Positions 44,506-56,840 of a stretch of 64,000 nucleotides of DNA are shown piece by piece. The notes below the pieces were generated by a model. It made no database searches. It worked only from the letters and a program-made list of their open reading frames with translations, and was not told where the DNA came from. This stretch comes from Dendrolimus kikuchii. Taxonomy: Eukaryota > Arthropoda > Insecta > Lepidoptera > Lasiocampidae. Where the stretch lies: positions 3,769,501 through 3,833,500 of the forward strand of contig CM034390.1 of NCBI GenBank assembly GCA_019925095.2, in the 5' to 3' direction. How positions within the stretch are numbered: position 1 is the first letter of the stretch; each line of letters begins with the position of its first letter. The translations under genes were made by a program, and so were the position numbers.

Positions 44506-44575
44506 AATGAGAACATTTAACAGATTCTTATACAATTAGGCAACTATAATTATAAAATAAGATTAACTAACTCAC

Positions 44576-44758
44576 CGCAACAAGCATATTAGTCTGGTCG
44601 AAGTAGTCGGCTACAGGCATGACGCTTTTGTAGAAGTTGTTCAACTCCATCCTTGCAAGGCTGAGCACGACGTGGCCAAGTCTTGCACCGTACTCGATCT
44701 GGCGTTCTAGAACCCTCTGTCTCCAACTTACTAACACCACGCCATTTATTGTCTGGAT
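44576..44758 (-). CDS. AK5: AK5-like gene, first kinase domain: core strand/helix exon
   Basis: Acceptor ttcacag (44765-44759) and donor GCG|GTGAGT (44575-44570), 183 nt, phase 0 at both ends. It encodes IQTINGVVLVSWRQRVLERQ, then IEYGARLGHVVLSLARMELN and NFYKSVMPVADYFDQTNMLVA. INGVVLVSW is the core strand after GYPR, and SVMPVADYFDQ...VA is the closing helix plus strand (compare 'PVI.YY' in adenylate kinases). The usual LID motif GRxDD between them is absent, so this first domain probably lacks a normal LID. The next exon continues VNGERNPEEV. Confidence 0.92.
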
Positions 44759-45621
44759 CTGTGAACGAGACATTGTCTAAGAAACTGTGGACTAATCAGA
44801 TCGCCTTGAGGAACCCCTAAAAGTATATTAAGGCAAATTATCTGGAATGACTGCTATAATGTAATTGGAAAGTATTGCCCCTCGTTTACATTATGCCCAC
44901 TTCTATGGTAGCAAACGGGAAACCGGCAAGGGAAGCGAGCAGCGCGAATATGCTATTGTTCACGCAATTGCTTACGCAAACGCAATAGCCAAGCCATGAA
45001 TTAAAAAACTAAGACATGACATGTCATTCTGACGGCTAAAAATTTGTCCACCATTTTGTCCTTGTAATTTATTTTTTTCTGTTGAGCGAAAATAATCTTT
45101 GAGTTTATTCATTAATTTAATGAAAATAAAACTTACAGTTACAGTTTACTTCGCGCTGCCTATTTCCCTAGCCACGTTCCTACCTCGTGTAGTTGCATAA
45201 TATAAACGAATATTTGCAGAGACTGGACAGAAAGCTAAGCTATGAGAAGTTAATGAAGTAACAAGTGGTGTTCACAACAAAAAAGGTTTTATTGTCTTTT
45301 AGTTTTAATTTAATATTTTAAAAATAGTATCATGGCTTCATGGCATATTAGAAAAGGCATTCACAATAATAATATATATAATACAGAAAACCTTTATTTT
45401 ATTAATTAATTCAAAAATTCATTCCCTCTCCAACAAGTGGTCGTGGAGGGTCCTCTTTAAAATACAATAAGATAGTTGGCATTCAATTCAACTGGCACAA
45501 TTCTTAATCTTACAAAACGCCAAAGCCTAGATTTTGTACGGGAATAGCAAGCTATGGCGTCATAACTTAAACGAGTCAATTAGTGTATTAATTACTGTTT
45601 AAACAGATATTAAAAATTGTT
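44759..45621. other. AK5 intron interior, non-genic
   Basis: AT-rich sequence with no supported gene. Confidence 0.4.
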
Positions 45622-45985
45622 TCTACTACATATATACATAACTTCACGCCAGTTCCCTTGCGGGGTAGGAACGAAGAACAGAGCGCCATTCAGGCTTATT
45701 CTTACACACCTCACTTGCTTCTTTGACATTCATAGCTCTTGTCATGCACGCTCGTCTGTTCTTAAGGCTCCTGACATCAACTTCTGCTAGTACACGATCA
45801 ATTTGATCATGGAAGGTGTGTCGTGGCCTTCCACGACTTCTGCATCCATCCACTTTTGCATCGTATATCTGTTTAGTCATTCTTTCATTATGCATTCTTT
45901 CCACATGCCCGAACCACCGGAGCATTCCTTTCCTTACCTTCACCCCAACACTCTCTTTCAGACCAACTCTCTTTCTTTCTCTTTT
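45622..45985 (-). mobile_element. RTE-1 LINE 3' copy
   Basis: The minus frame of 99 codons from KVRKGMLRWFGHVERMHNER to YPARELA is uninterrupted. It breaks at 'cagaccaactctctttcttt', where a (TTTCTC)n-like tract (45970-46010) begins. Confidence 0.85.
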
Positions 45986-46214
45986 TCTCTTTCTTTCTCT
46001 TTATTTATTTCTACTATGATATAATAAAAGTAAGATAATAGTAACCTCTGGTATTTTAGCACTCACGCTTTTATATGAAAATATTTTTAAAATTGATAGC
46101 AACATATGGTCATCTACCCTATTATATGATAATTTTAGTCCAAATATCTATAATTTTGTAAAATTCTAAACATGTCATGTCTGTACATTGAAACTATTAA
46201 AATACCCACTGAAA

Positions 46215-46560
46215 TAGATGGAGAACACGATACATTTTTTTAAATTTCTTGTCTGTTTATATTTGTTCGGGATTTACGTCAAAACTACTAGGCCGATTTC
46301 GATTCAGTTATCACTGATCGATAGCAAATTATTAGACTTAAAATCTGCGATACTTTTTATCCTGGGAATCCCACGGGAATTTTTCTGGGAATTATTCAAA
46401 ATGGCCAGATTGAAAAAGAAATCAAAATCCAATGCGATTTTTTCACTGTTCATTAGCAAATTTTATGTAATTAAATGTGTGATATTTTTTATACTGTGGT
46501 AATTTTCCCATGTATATTACAAATTAGTTAGGTTGCATAAAATCTAGCTTATTACGACAC
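46215..46560 (+). repeat. Unclassified dispersed repeat (partner of 56330-56630)
   Basis: Contains 'atcctgggaatcccacggga' and 'actgttcattagcaaatttt'. The inverted copy at 56330-56630 has 'cccgtgggattcccaggat' in the same order relative to the element. No coding frame. Confidence 0.6.
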
Positions 46561-46768
46561 AATTTTTTCCAAGACGGATAGCTGCGGTACTGCATGTACT
46601 CAAGAAGCCCGCGGGAATTTCAAATCAATTGTGGACATATCCTATGTATTATAAACATCCCACACACAGTATACGACATTAATGTTCGTTTGCCGGGTTT
46701 TTTTTTGAAAATAAAATTGAACCACATTTTCAACAAGTTTATGTAATATATATATATAAAGTATGATA

Positions 46769-47176
46769 TCTATATATATATATATATATAAATCAATTGC
46801 TGTTCGTCAGTCTCGGTAAAACTCGAGGACGGCTGGACTGATTTGGCTAATTTTGGTTTTTAATTATTTGTGGAAGTCCAGGGAAAGTTTAAAAGATGAG
46901 TAGATATGAAAAAAATGCTTGGAATATAGTAAAAGCATCAATTTCGCTTTCCCTTAGACACTATTCCTGCCTGTCAAACATTTGATGTCCGTCCCGTCAT
47001 TTAGAAATCAATTAAATTTAAAAGGCGTTCAGAAATCAAATTAAATTTAAAAGTGAAGTTATTTTTTCGTTTTTTTGGTTTTGAATGTCAAAGGTTTGAT
47101 GTCCGTCCCGTCGTTCAGAAATCAACGTTTTTATTTATTGATTCTGAGGCGGTACGAAGTTTGCCTGGTCAGCTAG
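46769..47176 (+). mobile_element. Non-autonomous Helitron-like element
   Basis: Starts A|TC at a (TA)n stretch followed by 'aatcaattgctgttcgtcag', and ends 'ctggtcagctag' before T. The 3' part, 'gtttgatgtccgtcccgtcg' to the end, is repeated at 62865-63152. Confidence 0.6.
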
Positions 47177-47279
47177 TGTATATACGAGTATAAAGAAATA
47201 GCTTTATATAGAGCTTTTTATTAGTAAAAACTATTTATTTAAGTCTAAAATAGTACAATCCGTTAAAAAAAGTTTAATC

Positions 47280-47660
47280 AAAATTTATATATGGAGCATG
47301 GCTTTATACGGGTGTGAAGCATAGACAATGAAATAAAGAGATCGCGATAGATTAGAAGCATTTGATATGTGGTGTTGGAGGCGCATGGGGAGAATAAGTT
47401 GGAAAGAAAAGAAGACCAATGAAGAAGTACTGAAAGAAGGGGGAAGATGCTACGACACGACACCTTCTTATGCACATTAATCGAGGGCAAAGTGGAAGCA
47501 AGGAGAGGGAAGGGAGATCGAGGCGAGCATTCATGGATCAAATAAAAGAAAAAGTGGGTGTCGTGTCGTACATAGAAGTGACACAACTGGCCCATAATAG
47601 AGAAGATTGGAGGAGGCTCTACCGACAAGAGCATGGCTCTTAAATGATAGATAGATAGAT
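47280..47660 (+). mobile_element. RTE-like LINE 3' end with (GATA)n tail
   Basis: The plus strand, after several frame changes, encodes YGCEA-like, RLEAFDMWCWRRMGRISWKE and a GRSRRAFMDQIKE segment. These correspond to 'YGSESW...MRALRKI...RGRPRHTFHDQI' of RTE-1 but in a clearly different family. It ends in 'gatagatagatagataaag'. Confidence 0.65.
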
Positions 47661-48190
47661 AAAGAAATAATTTTGATGATGACAAAATCCTATAGCAAAA
47701 TACATACAATACAATACATGGTATTGTATTAAGCGATAAGCTGATAATATATCACATACACGACTCGTAAAACTATTAATGATCATATTAGTCATTGTAG
47801 CATATACAAATATTTAAACACACATGACCTCGGTAGCTTTAGTCATGTCTGAATTCTTTACGTTAAATACAAAAGGGTAGATCAGAAGCTTACCAATTCT
47901 GGTTACCATCACATATTTAGTTCTAATAACCTAATACTGAATTGAATTGGTTTCAAGAATTTCTTTTAAATAATTAAATGTCAAAGTCAGTAAGAGAAAA
48001 ACAGCTCCGAAACTGCCGAATCTATGGCGGAAACTAGTATTGTAATTGCCTCGTTTGACCAAATCACATTGGCAGATTTCACAGCACCGACAAGCAGTAA
48101 CAATATATACATTAAAAACTGCAACAGTTTATGACTAAATGGGTATAAACGCCACGTTATTCGACTGAGACACGATAGCCATATAACATT
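47661..48190. other. AK5 intron interior, non-genic
   Basis: Nothing recognised. Confidence 0.4.
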
Positions 48191-48501
48191 CCGTGTAGGA
48201 ACGGAGAAAGAATACAATTTCCTGCGGCTGAGCGGCCTGGCGTAAGAGGCGACAAAACAACCCACAGCCAGGTGGTTGGGCATTTGCCCGACTGGATGGC
48301 TACCACCCCTGCTCTAGAGTATGCCGCCATAACAACCTTGAGTTATGTTCCGGCATTAGTGGCCAGGTTCCAGACTCCCTCAAGAGAGCAGCAGCGCATT
48401 TGTAACGCCTTTGGTGTTGCAAATGTCCATAGGCGATGGTAACCGCTTAACATTAGGTGGGCCGTCTGCCTGTCTGCTGAACTCAGGCAATAAAAAAAAA
48501 A
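48191..48501 (+). mobile_element. SINE-A copy
   Basis: Full length, 'ccgtgtaggaacgg' to 'caggcaataaaaaaaaa'. Confidence 0.88.
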
Positions 48502-48774
48502 CACTGAACTACCATGACTTGTAAAATACTTAAATATTTGTAAAAATGTCATAAAATTATTATGATATTTAATTGATTTTTCAATAGATAAACAAGCAAA
48601 CAATAAAGTAAGTAAATTGCCTCGAAAATCAATAAAGTTAAGTTAATAAAGTTTAGTCGATGATTAATGACATACAGTTAATACCACGGAAGATAGTATG
48701 CCTTTCCATGTTAATACGATAATTGGTAATTCATTATTTATTTCTTTAATTTGTTTGGCAAACATGCAATACTT

Positions 48775-49013
48775 ACATACATACATAACTTCACGCCAGT
48801 TCCCTTGCGGGGTAGGCACGAACAACAGAGCGCCATTCAGGCTTATTCTTACACACCTCACTTGCTTCTTTGACATTCATAACTCTTGTCATGCACACTC
48901 GTCTGTTCTTAAGGCTCCTGACATCACCCTCCGCTAGTACACGATCAATTTGATCATGGAAGGTGTGTCGTGGCCTTCCACGACTTCTGCATCCATCCAC
49001 TTTTGCATTGTAT
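48775..49013 (-). mobile_element. RTE-1 LINE 3' end
   Basis: 69-codon remnant from MDGCRSRGRPRH to YPARELA on minus, with the (ATGT)n tail. Confidence 0.85.
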
Positions 49014-49134
49014 ATAGTTTATCTGTGTATATAGTATAGTTTCTCTTGTTATAACAATAATTAATATTCTTAAATATAAAACACAAAATAATACATATAT
49101 CAATCAAGTTTCCACTAAAAAATATTATTATAAT

Positions 49135-49501
49135 TCTATAAAAAATATTAATACGTGAAGCAAAAACTTTGTACCCCTTTTTACGAAAATTGCGCGGACG
49201 GAGGAGTATTAAATTTAGCACACTTATAGTTTATATAAAGAAGGAGTGCAGAATGCTAATTTTTTTTTTTTAATTGTGCATAAAAAATACATTAAATCAA
49301 TAAAAAAACATTACACACACTACCATGTATTTGACACACACGCATATACTCTTTTGTTTATTGTTAAAGTGAAATTAACAGTGTAGCCTTGGCGAAATCT
49401 GCTATTATAGAAGATATTATTTGACAACAGAACCTTAATAATGTTCAAACTTATAATTTAAATTAATTATGGTCGAATTTCGACCACTGGGCGACCACTA
49501 G
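49135..49501 (+). mobile_element. Non-autonomous Helitron
   Basis: 5' TC end at 'tctataaaaaatattaatac', 3' hairpin 'ggtcgaatttcgacc', and CTAG at 49498-49501 followed by T. Confidence 0.8.
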
Positions 49502-49840
49502 TAAAAATAATTCTCTAAGCGTCCTAAAGCCGTATTGACACGATTTAAGGACGCTTGGACCTGAGGCCCAATTCTGCTATTTCAATATCTTGGCATTGCG
49601 AAGATATTCAAAGTACGATTCCATTGCGATAATGTCCAAAAGTTGTATTCTACAAAATCCACAATGTCTTCTCGATATCGTCGCGCCGGAATAATAGTAG
49701 AAAATATTGGTTGGTTATCAGCAGGAATGGCATTACCCGAAAGTAATATTGAAAAGCTACCAAAATTTTTAACATTTATTTCGCGAGATTTCTCCCTATA
49801 AATATTTATAAAGATAGAGTGGCTTTGATGTGCTTTTAGC

Positions 49841-50437
49841 AGGGATGGAAGGTACACCGCTGATATAGAAAGAAGAGTGAATTTGGGGAATAGTGTGAAT
49901 GGAGCGTTAGGTAAACTTCTAGGCGCTAAGAACCTCAGCCAGAAGGCCCAGCTCGCCATACACAACGCGGTGCTGGTACCTACGCTCACCTATGGAAGCG
50001 AGAGTTGGGTATGGAAGAAAGAGCATGAAAGTAGAGTAAACGCGGTCGAGATGCGAGCACTGCGCAAAATCTGCGGAGTGACGCTTGCGGACCGCGTTCG
50101 TAATACCGAAGTAAGAAAGACAGTTGGTCTGAAAGAGAGTGTCGGGGTGAAGGTAAGGAAAGGAATGCTCCGGTGGTTCGGACATGTAGAAAGAATGCAT
50201 GATGAAAGAATGAATAAACAGATATACAATGCAAAAGTGGATGGATGCAGAAGTCGTGGAAGGCCACGACACACTTTCCATGATCAAATTGATCGTGTAC
50301 TAGCAGAAGGTGATGTTAGGAGCCTTAAGAACAGACGAGCGTGCATGACAAGAGTTATGAATGTCAAAGAAGCAAGGCCTACCCCGCAAGGGAACTGGCG
50401 TGAAGTTATGTATGTATGTATGTATGTAGAGTGGCTT
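49841..50437 (+). mobile_element. RTE-1 LINE 3' copy with long open frame
   Basis: The 193-codon frame starting at 49877 (MNLGNSVNGALGKLLGAKNL) runs through YGSESWVWKKEHESRVNAVE, ICGVTLADRVRN and GMLRWFGHVERMHDER. It is a 5'-truncated RTE reverse-transcriptase C-terminus. An internal loss of about 45 bp near 50371 fuses 'aaagaagca' to 'aggcctaccc'. The tail is (TATG)n. Frames on minus here are antisense shadows. Confidence 0.88.
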
Positions 50438-51148
50438 GCCACGAGGACGCCATTGTAATTGACAGAATACCAAAATCAGGCAAACCTACAATTGAGACGA
50501 TAATGTTCGGCGATATGGTTCTTGCAAAAGACGAAAGCGAGCGGGTTTCCGCGTTGTTGAACGTATACATGCACGTTACGATAGTGTCTGACGGAGCGTG
50601 CCATCTAATCATACTTGATAATGGTCCTGTGGCCCTCCGCCACATTAAATAATCACACTATCGTCTCAGCATGTCGTAGATACACGAACGACGAAGATGC
50701 GCGAGCGCAGCCCGCCGCCGGTTGCGCCTGTGCGACGCGACGGGCATCGCCCGTGGACACGCACCCGATTCGTTCGATCGGCAATGCAACTCAATGACCT
50801 TGTCAAGTGTCACACGTAAATGCCGTCTTACGAATTGGAATAATTATATTTTTGTCGTGTTGTTGTTAAGATTATATAATAAATTTATATAACTTGCTTA
50901 CTAGCTTGATATTCGCTAATAAACTTATCAACTCCTTCTATTTTTGTGAATGTTATTTGGTGTTGGAACTTTGGAAGGCTACGCCGATGCCGTATCACCC
51001 ATATACGCCGACGACCCCTACACTCCCACGCACATATAGATACATTTTCACCACAAGTAGAGCTCGCTCACCTTCATGAACTGCAAGAACTATAACGCCA
51101 TTTTGTTTCAAGAAAAACATTCAAGAAGATTCTTAAAAGTCGAGTGCA
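50438..51148. other. Unassigned stretch with a 70-codon open frame
   Basis: The frame at 50416-50652 reads out of the RTE-1 tail into CHEDAIVIDRIPKSGKPTIE and then FGDMVLAKDESERVSALL. It looks protein-like and is less AT-rich than its surroundings, but I do not recognise it. It is followed by GC-rich sequence (50680-50780). It could be a decayed transposon ORF. Confidence 0.3.
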
Positions 51149-51156
51149 CTCCCAAG

Positions 51157-54100
51157 CAGGGCTGGGCAAAATACATGGTTTCCTTTAATTGAAATACAAA
51201 TTACAAAATACTGTCTCGCATGTATTTAAAATACGAAATACAAAATACTTTTAAGTCGGGTATTTAAAATATAAAATACAAAATACAGCATTTCAACTAT
51301 ATGTATTTAAAATACAAAATACAAATTACAAAATACAAAATACCGTCAGGTGTTAGGTTATGTAAATAAAATACTCACAAAAATCAAATAATAATTATTA
51401 TTAGGTCCCTTGCCTATGAAATTGCCGTTTTTTCTGAAATAAGTTAACCTAATTTTATTATATTTTTTTTATTCTAATCTCCACGGCCTTGAAGATAGGG
51501 ATATTTCCATCTTGTAGGTACGCGTAGATTTTGGTGGTTCCACCCGAATTTATGCGTGCGTATATCGGTCCCATGGCAGGGAATGCACAAAGACTGAAAC
51601 AGCTTGCTTTTTTGAACTCGTTCATGAGGTGATTGACAAAGTTTTTGGGCAGTATCCTTTAGCAGAGGTAGTCATACTCGAAATTTTAATGCTCATTACG
51701 TTGAGTGGTTGGGTTCCTCGAGAATTGATCTGTCAGGAACTACTGCCTACGATTTTGCCCTCGCCCATGGCTTCACTCAGGTGATTACGGAGTTTACCCG
51801 AATACCGGATACAGTGGATCATGAGCCTTCTTTGCTGGATCTTCTGCTGACCACACACCCGGAGAACTACCAGATCTCCATCAGTGCTCCACTGGGAACC
51901 TCTGATCATTGTCTGGTATCTTCGGTGGTGCCCCTTCCTATTCCTGATCGGACTCGTTCCACTGGACGACGGAAGGTGTGGCGATACAGGTCAGCAGATT
52001 GGGATGGACTCCATGGAGGCAGTTATGTTTCTCGTCGGAAGATTCTGATCCGAGCACAGACTGGATCGCCGATGTAATACTGCAGGGAATAGAATGTTTA
52101 ATTCCAAACTCAACTGTACCTATCGGTGGTACGAGTAAAACACCATGGTTCGATAAGTCCAGCAGTGAGGCTGTAAAGCTAAAGCAACAGGCTTATCGAG
52201 CCTGGACTGCAGCGCGGGTTCGTCAGGATCCAAGTTCCTCTGACCTGTAAAAGAGGAACAATTCCGCCCCCAGGTCCCTAAAAAAACAGGGCAAAATTCG
52301 ATCACATCGACAGAATTGGTGAGCACCTCTCTAGCTACTCTTCTGGGACTAGAGCTTTTTGGGCCCTCACCAAAGCTGTCCAAGAAAACTTTTGTCGGGC
52401 GTCTCTTCTACCTCTGCGCACAGTGGACGACCGTCTGATACACGCCGCCAAAGATAAAGTCAATCTTCTGGGTGAAATCTTTGCGGCCAATTCAACTCTT
52501 GAGACACAGGAGAAACTCCACCTACAATCCCTGTGTGAGTTTAGAATGTCGGAGGTGCGCTTTACTCGAAAAGCAGTCCGATGTGCTCTCCTCTCCCTCG
52601 ACGTAAAAAAGTCTTCTGGCCCTGATGGCATTCCTGCCATTGTGCTGCAGACGTGTTTAGCTGAGCTGTCCCCAGCCAGTCCTTACCCGACTTTTCACTC
52701 TCTCTTACTACAAGGGTTGTGTCCTCGCTTCGTGGACGGTTGCCCATGTGCACCTTGTCCCCAAAAAAGGATACGTAACAGACACGTCGAATAGGCCGAT
52801 AGCAATAACCTTTTTGTTCTCAATAGTGATGGAGCGCATTATCAACGCGCAGCTCCTGTGTTACGTCGAAGATTACCAGCTGCTAAACGATCGGCAAAAC
52901 GGCTTCCGCCACAGTCAGCTCAAGATCTTTTGGTTTACCTAACCCACCGTTGGGCTGAAGCCATTAAGAGCAAAGGGGAAGCACTGGCAGTTAGTCTAGA
53001 ATTCTAGATATTGCTAAGACCTTCGACCGGGTCTGGCACAGGGCTCTTCTATCGGAGCGGCCGTCGTATGAAATACCCGAAGGGCCTTGCACCTGGCTAT
53101 CCATCTCTTTTGATGAGCGCAGCATTCAAGTCGTTGTCGACAGTTGTTACTCAAGTTTCAAGCCCATCAACGCTGGTGTACCCCAGGGTTGTGTGCTATC
53201 GCCAACGTTGTTCATCTTACATATCATTGATATGTTGTCTATTCGCAACATTCATTCCAATGCGGATGACAGCACAGGCGATGCGCAGTACTCTAGTCGT
53301 GCAAACGTCCCTTGATCATTTGTGGAGGAAAGTTGGGTTAGACTTGTATCTGAAGTAGAGTATTCCTTAGAGAGAGTCTCTGAATGGGGGAGACAAAACC
53401 TTGTCCATTTCAACCCCAAGAAGACATAGGTCTACGTATTATCTGCAAAAAAAACTCCATTCCTTGCCACCTCCAAGAGTATTGGGATCCTCAGTGTTGA
53501 CATCGCGAACGATGTTCAGGGGCCATCTTGAAGGCAAGGCAAAACTTGCCTCTAAGAAGCTGGGAATGTTAAACCGGTCCAAGCAGCAATTCACACCGCG
53601 GCAACGCTTTGTGCTTTGTAAAACCCAGGTGAGCCCGCATATGGAGTACTGCTCACACTTTTGGGCTGGAGCACCTGGCTACCAACTCGATCCCCTAGAC
53701 TCCATTTAACGTCGAGCCGTTCACATTGTTGATGATCCCATACTCACAGATGGTCTAGATACGCTTGGCCTTATGAGAGACTTCGCTCTCTCTACGTATT
53801 CTACTGACTGTATTTCGGAGAGTATTCGGAAGAACTGTATAGAATGGTGTATTCGTCCTCTTTCTACCACCGAACCGCTCACCATGTGTTGGGATTTCAC
53901 CCCCACTTCCTTAAGCCGCTTCGCTCATGTACGCAACGGTTCTGTAGAACCTTTTTATTGCATACCGTGGGGATTTGGAATGAGCTCCCAGCCGAGGTTT
54001 TTCCACAGCGCTACGATATGGAGTTTTTCAAAAAGGGTGTCATAAAATTTCTATGAGGCTGGCAGCGGGTTGATGAAATCTCTGGTGTTGCAAATGACCA

Positions 54101-54781
54101 TAAGCGACAGTAACCGCTTTCCATCAGGTGGGCCGTCAGCCTGTCTGTTGTACTCCAGCTATAAAGAAAGATCGAAATTTCCAGAATGGAAGCGGGCAAA
54201 CCAATAACAAGGGGTGCGTTCATTGTAGTGTTCGCTCATAAAGGTTGTTGATGTTGCTTGTCGCTCTTGACGCGTTGCTGCCACGATGGTACTCTTATTC
54301 CATAATTACTCGAATTTTTAACTATCCATGATGGTGAAAATCATTCAAATGCGAAGAAAAGATAACACTTATCAATAAACAAATGACTAATTTTAAAAAA
54401 AGAATTTCATGTTTTCAAATTAAAATTAATTTGAAATTATATATCTTAGCGAAACAAAAATATTTCTTTTAAATGGCCAGTACTGCAGAACTGACCTAAT
54501 ATTTAGCGGTCACCATTTTCTTATGAAACTTATGAAAGCTATTGAGCGCTATTTTCTGAAGAACACACCCATCAATAAGGTAGCTAAATGTATTTTGTGA
54601 AATGTATTTTACAACCATAAGTATTTGAAATACTAATTACAAAATACCTCATCGTCAGGTATTTGAAATACTAATTACAAATTACATTTTTAAGAAGTAA
54701 TTGAAATACAAATACAAAATACGTATTTGTATTTCAATTACGTATTTCAATTACAAGTATTTCAAATACTGCCCAACCCTG
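51157..54781. mobile_element. hAT-like composite: MITE ends enclosing a LINE-A insertion
   Basis: Ends are 'cagggctgggcaaaatac' and 'atactgcccaaccctg', inverted. Both sides are flanked by a perfect 8-bp duplication, CTCCCAAG (51149-51156 and 54782-54789), the hAT hallmark. The subterminal parts are built from repeated 'aaatacaaaatac'-type motifs. The interior, about 51480-54165, is LINE-A, so the hAT element was about 1 kb before the LINE entered. Confidence 0.85.
51500..54165 (+). pseudogene. LINE-A (jockey group): endonuclease and reverse-transcriptase pseudogene
   Basis: The longest LINE-A copy. An AP-endonuclease end is visible (NAHYVEWLGSS..., FALAHGFTQVITEFTRIPD, then LGTSDHCLVSSVV with the SDH catalytic motif). 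RT blocks follow: KKSSGPDGIPAIVL, NRPIAITFLFSIVMERII, DIAKTFDRVWHRAL, and GVPQGCVLSPTLFI in another frame. The C-terminal region has MEYCSHFWAGAPGYQLDPLD. Many frameshifts and stops separate them, so no product is expected. The 3' end, 'gtgggccgtcagcctgtctg' and a shortened '...agctataaag', is the shared SINE-A/LINE-A terminus. Confidence 0.85.
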
Positions 54782-54789
54782 CTCCCAAG

Positions 54790-55190
54790 TATATTCGGAT
54801 CAGACGCCATCGTCCGAGTACATTCGGTTTACCAGTTGCCAAGATACAAGTAGTCTCCGAGTAACTGTAGTACACATGTACCGAGTAGACTGAGTACTCG
54901 GTCCCACGCTACTTTATTAATTTGTGCTGCCAACATGTGTAATGGCTGAACTATTGAAATAGCAAGTTTCCAGATCTTAATCTGTTAATTTTTATTATAC
55001 TTCAGTTAAGATTCATTTTAATTGGCTCTAGTGGTTACGAGTAATATAACAATTAACATTTGCTTAGCAAGATCGCAGAGTGATAGTTTGAATTTAAATA
55101 AAAATAGGTCCAGTGTAAGATATCGAAATGAAACTTACCCGAAAATGTCTGTTTTAATCTCTAATATTTTCATTGAAATCGGTTAAACGT
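54790..55190. other. AK5 intron interior, non-genic
   Basis: Nothing recognised. Confidence 0.4.
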
Positions 55191-55443
55191 GATGCAAGAA
55201 TGACTAAACAGATATACAATGCAAAAGTGGATAGATGCAGAAGTCGTGGAAGGCCACGACACACCCTCCATGATCAAATTGATCGTGTACTAGCAGAAGG
55301 TGATGTCAGGAGCCTTAAGAACAGACGAACAGAATGTTAAAGAAGCAAGTGAGGTGTGTAAGAATAAGCCTAAATGGCGCTCTGTTGTTCGTGCCTACCC
55401 CGCAAGGGAACTGGCGTGAAGTTATATATGTATGTATGTATGT
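55191..55443 (+). mobile_element. RTE-1 LINE 3' end
   Basis: 'gcaagaatgactaaacagat' through to the (TATG)n tail at 55427-55443. A 20-bp loss near 55330 breaks the frame. Confidence 0.8.
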
Positions 55444-56047
55444 AAATCGGTTAAACCATTTCAGACTTTATACGAGACTAACTTACAGAGCGACACAGAC
55501 ATTTGAATGACTTAAAAGTTATTACAAAATATGAAGAATAACAAAGGTAAGTAGCGTTTACAAACATAGACAATAAATATGCAAAGACAGAGGGACGGAC
55601 AAGACGATTATCTAATAGGTAAGAAATAAGTATTTCATCTCTGTCAAAGAAAATATTTCGCAAAGTGAAAAAGAAGTAGTAAAGTGTATCCTGGGCTTCA
55701 AAGCAGACGTTTTGACCTCAACCGGATTATAGGGATGATGTTTAGGTTAGAGCTTCGCTTAGAGCGAAGAGGCTTGTACCCATGGTACAAAATTGCAATA
55801 TTCGCCAGTGGGGGCGCTAGGGTGCTAACCAGCAGCCAATCTGCGCGCGGTATTTAAATTGCACATTTTTAAAATATGTTTCTATGTAAAAAAAATTAAT
55901 TCGAGACGCTACTAAAATTTTCACACAGAAAACATGTTGTTTTTATTTAAATAACTAAGATACGCCCGCGACTTCATCCACTCTTGACTTGAAATTCCCA
56001 CGGAATTCCCGAGTCAACTACCGCTGTATTTAAAAAAATATGTGAGA
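55444..56047. other. AK5 intron interior, non-genic
   Basis: No gene. 55960-56030 ('acgcccgcgacttcatcc') resembles the end of the adjacent Helitron and may be an older copy. Confidence 0.4.
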
Positions 56048-56255
56048 CTAGCTTCTGCCCGCGACTTCGTCCGCGTGGAATAGTAACATTCTTCATTGGT
56101 GCTCCGCTCCTATTGGTCTTAGCGTGATGATGTATAGCCTATAGCCTTCCTCGTTAAATGGGCTATCTAACACTGAAATATTTTTTTAATCGGACCAGTA
56201 GTTCCTGAGATTAGCGCGTTCAAACAAACTCTTCAGTTTTATATATTAGTATAGA
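56048..56255 (-). mobile_element. Short Helitron with intact ends
   Basis: On minus: A|TC start ('tctatactaatatataaaac') and '...gcgggcagaagctag' end followed by T. 208 bp. Both insertion-site rules (A^T) are met. Confidence 0.75.
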
Positions 56256-56329
56256 TGTCGTTTTAGTGAAAACTGTGTCGGAATGAGCTAATTTTTATTC
56301 ACCCGAACAACTATACACCGCTCCCGAGA

Positions 56330-56630
56330 AAATTCCCGCGGGAATCCCGGGATAAAAAATATCACACATTTTATTATATAAAATTTGGTCAGTGAAAAAA
56401 TCACATTGGAAATCGAGTTTTTTTTTGATCTGGCCATTTTAAATCATGCCCAGAAAAATTCCCGTGGGATTCCCAGGATAACAAGTAAGGCAGATTTTAA
56501 GTCTAAGAATTTTCTGTTGATCAGCGAACGCCGCATCGAAAACGGCCCGGTGGTTAGTGTTGAATCCCGAACAAACAGACATACAGAGAACAAAAAATCA
56601 GAAAAAAATTGGAACGTGTTCTCCATCGTT
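56330..56630 (-). repeat. Unclassified dispersed repeat (partner of 46215-46560)
   Basis: Inverted relative to the 46-kb copy. Shared blocks are around the 'tcccgtgggattcccagga' motif. Confidence 0.6.
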
Positions 56631-56702
56631 TACATAGTCTATTCCAGTTTTTTTTTCAATAGCTTTAATGTACAGACACGGCACGTTTACAATTTTATAA
56701 TA

Positions 56703-56840
56703 TTATAGATACATACATAACTTCACGCCAGTTCCCTTGCGGTGTAGGCATGAACAACAGAGCGCCATTTAGGCTTATTCTTACACACCTCACTTGCTTC
56801 TTTGACATTCATAACTCTTGTCATGCACGCTCATCTGTTA
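56703..56840 (-). mobile_element. RTE-1 LINE 3' end, very short
   Basis: Only the last ~130 bp plus tail. Breaks at 'cacgctcatctgtta'. Confidence 0.75.
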
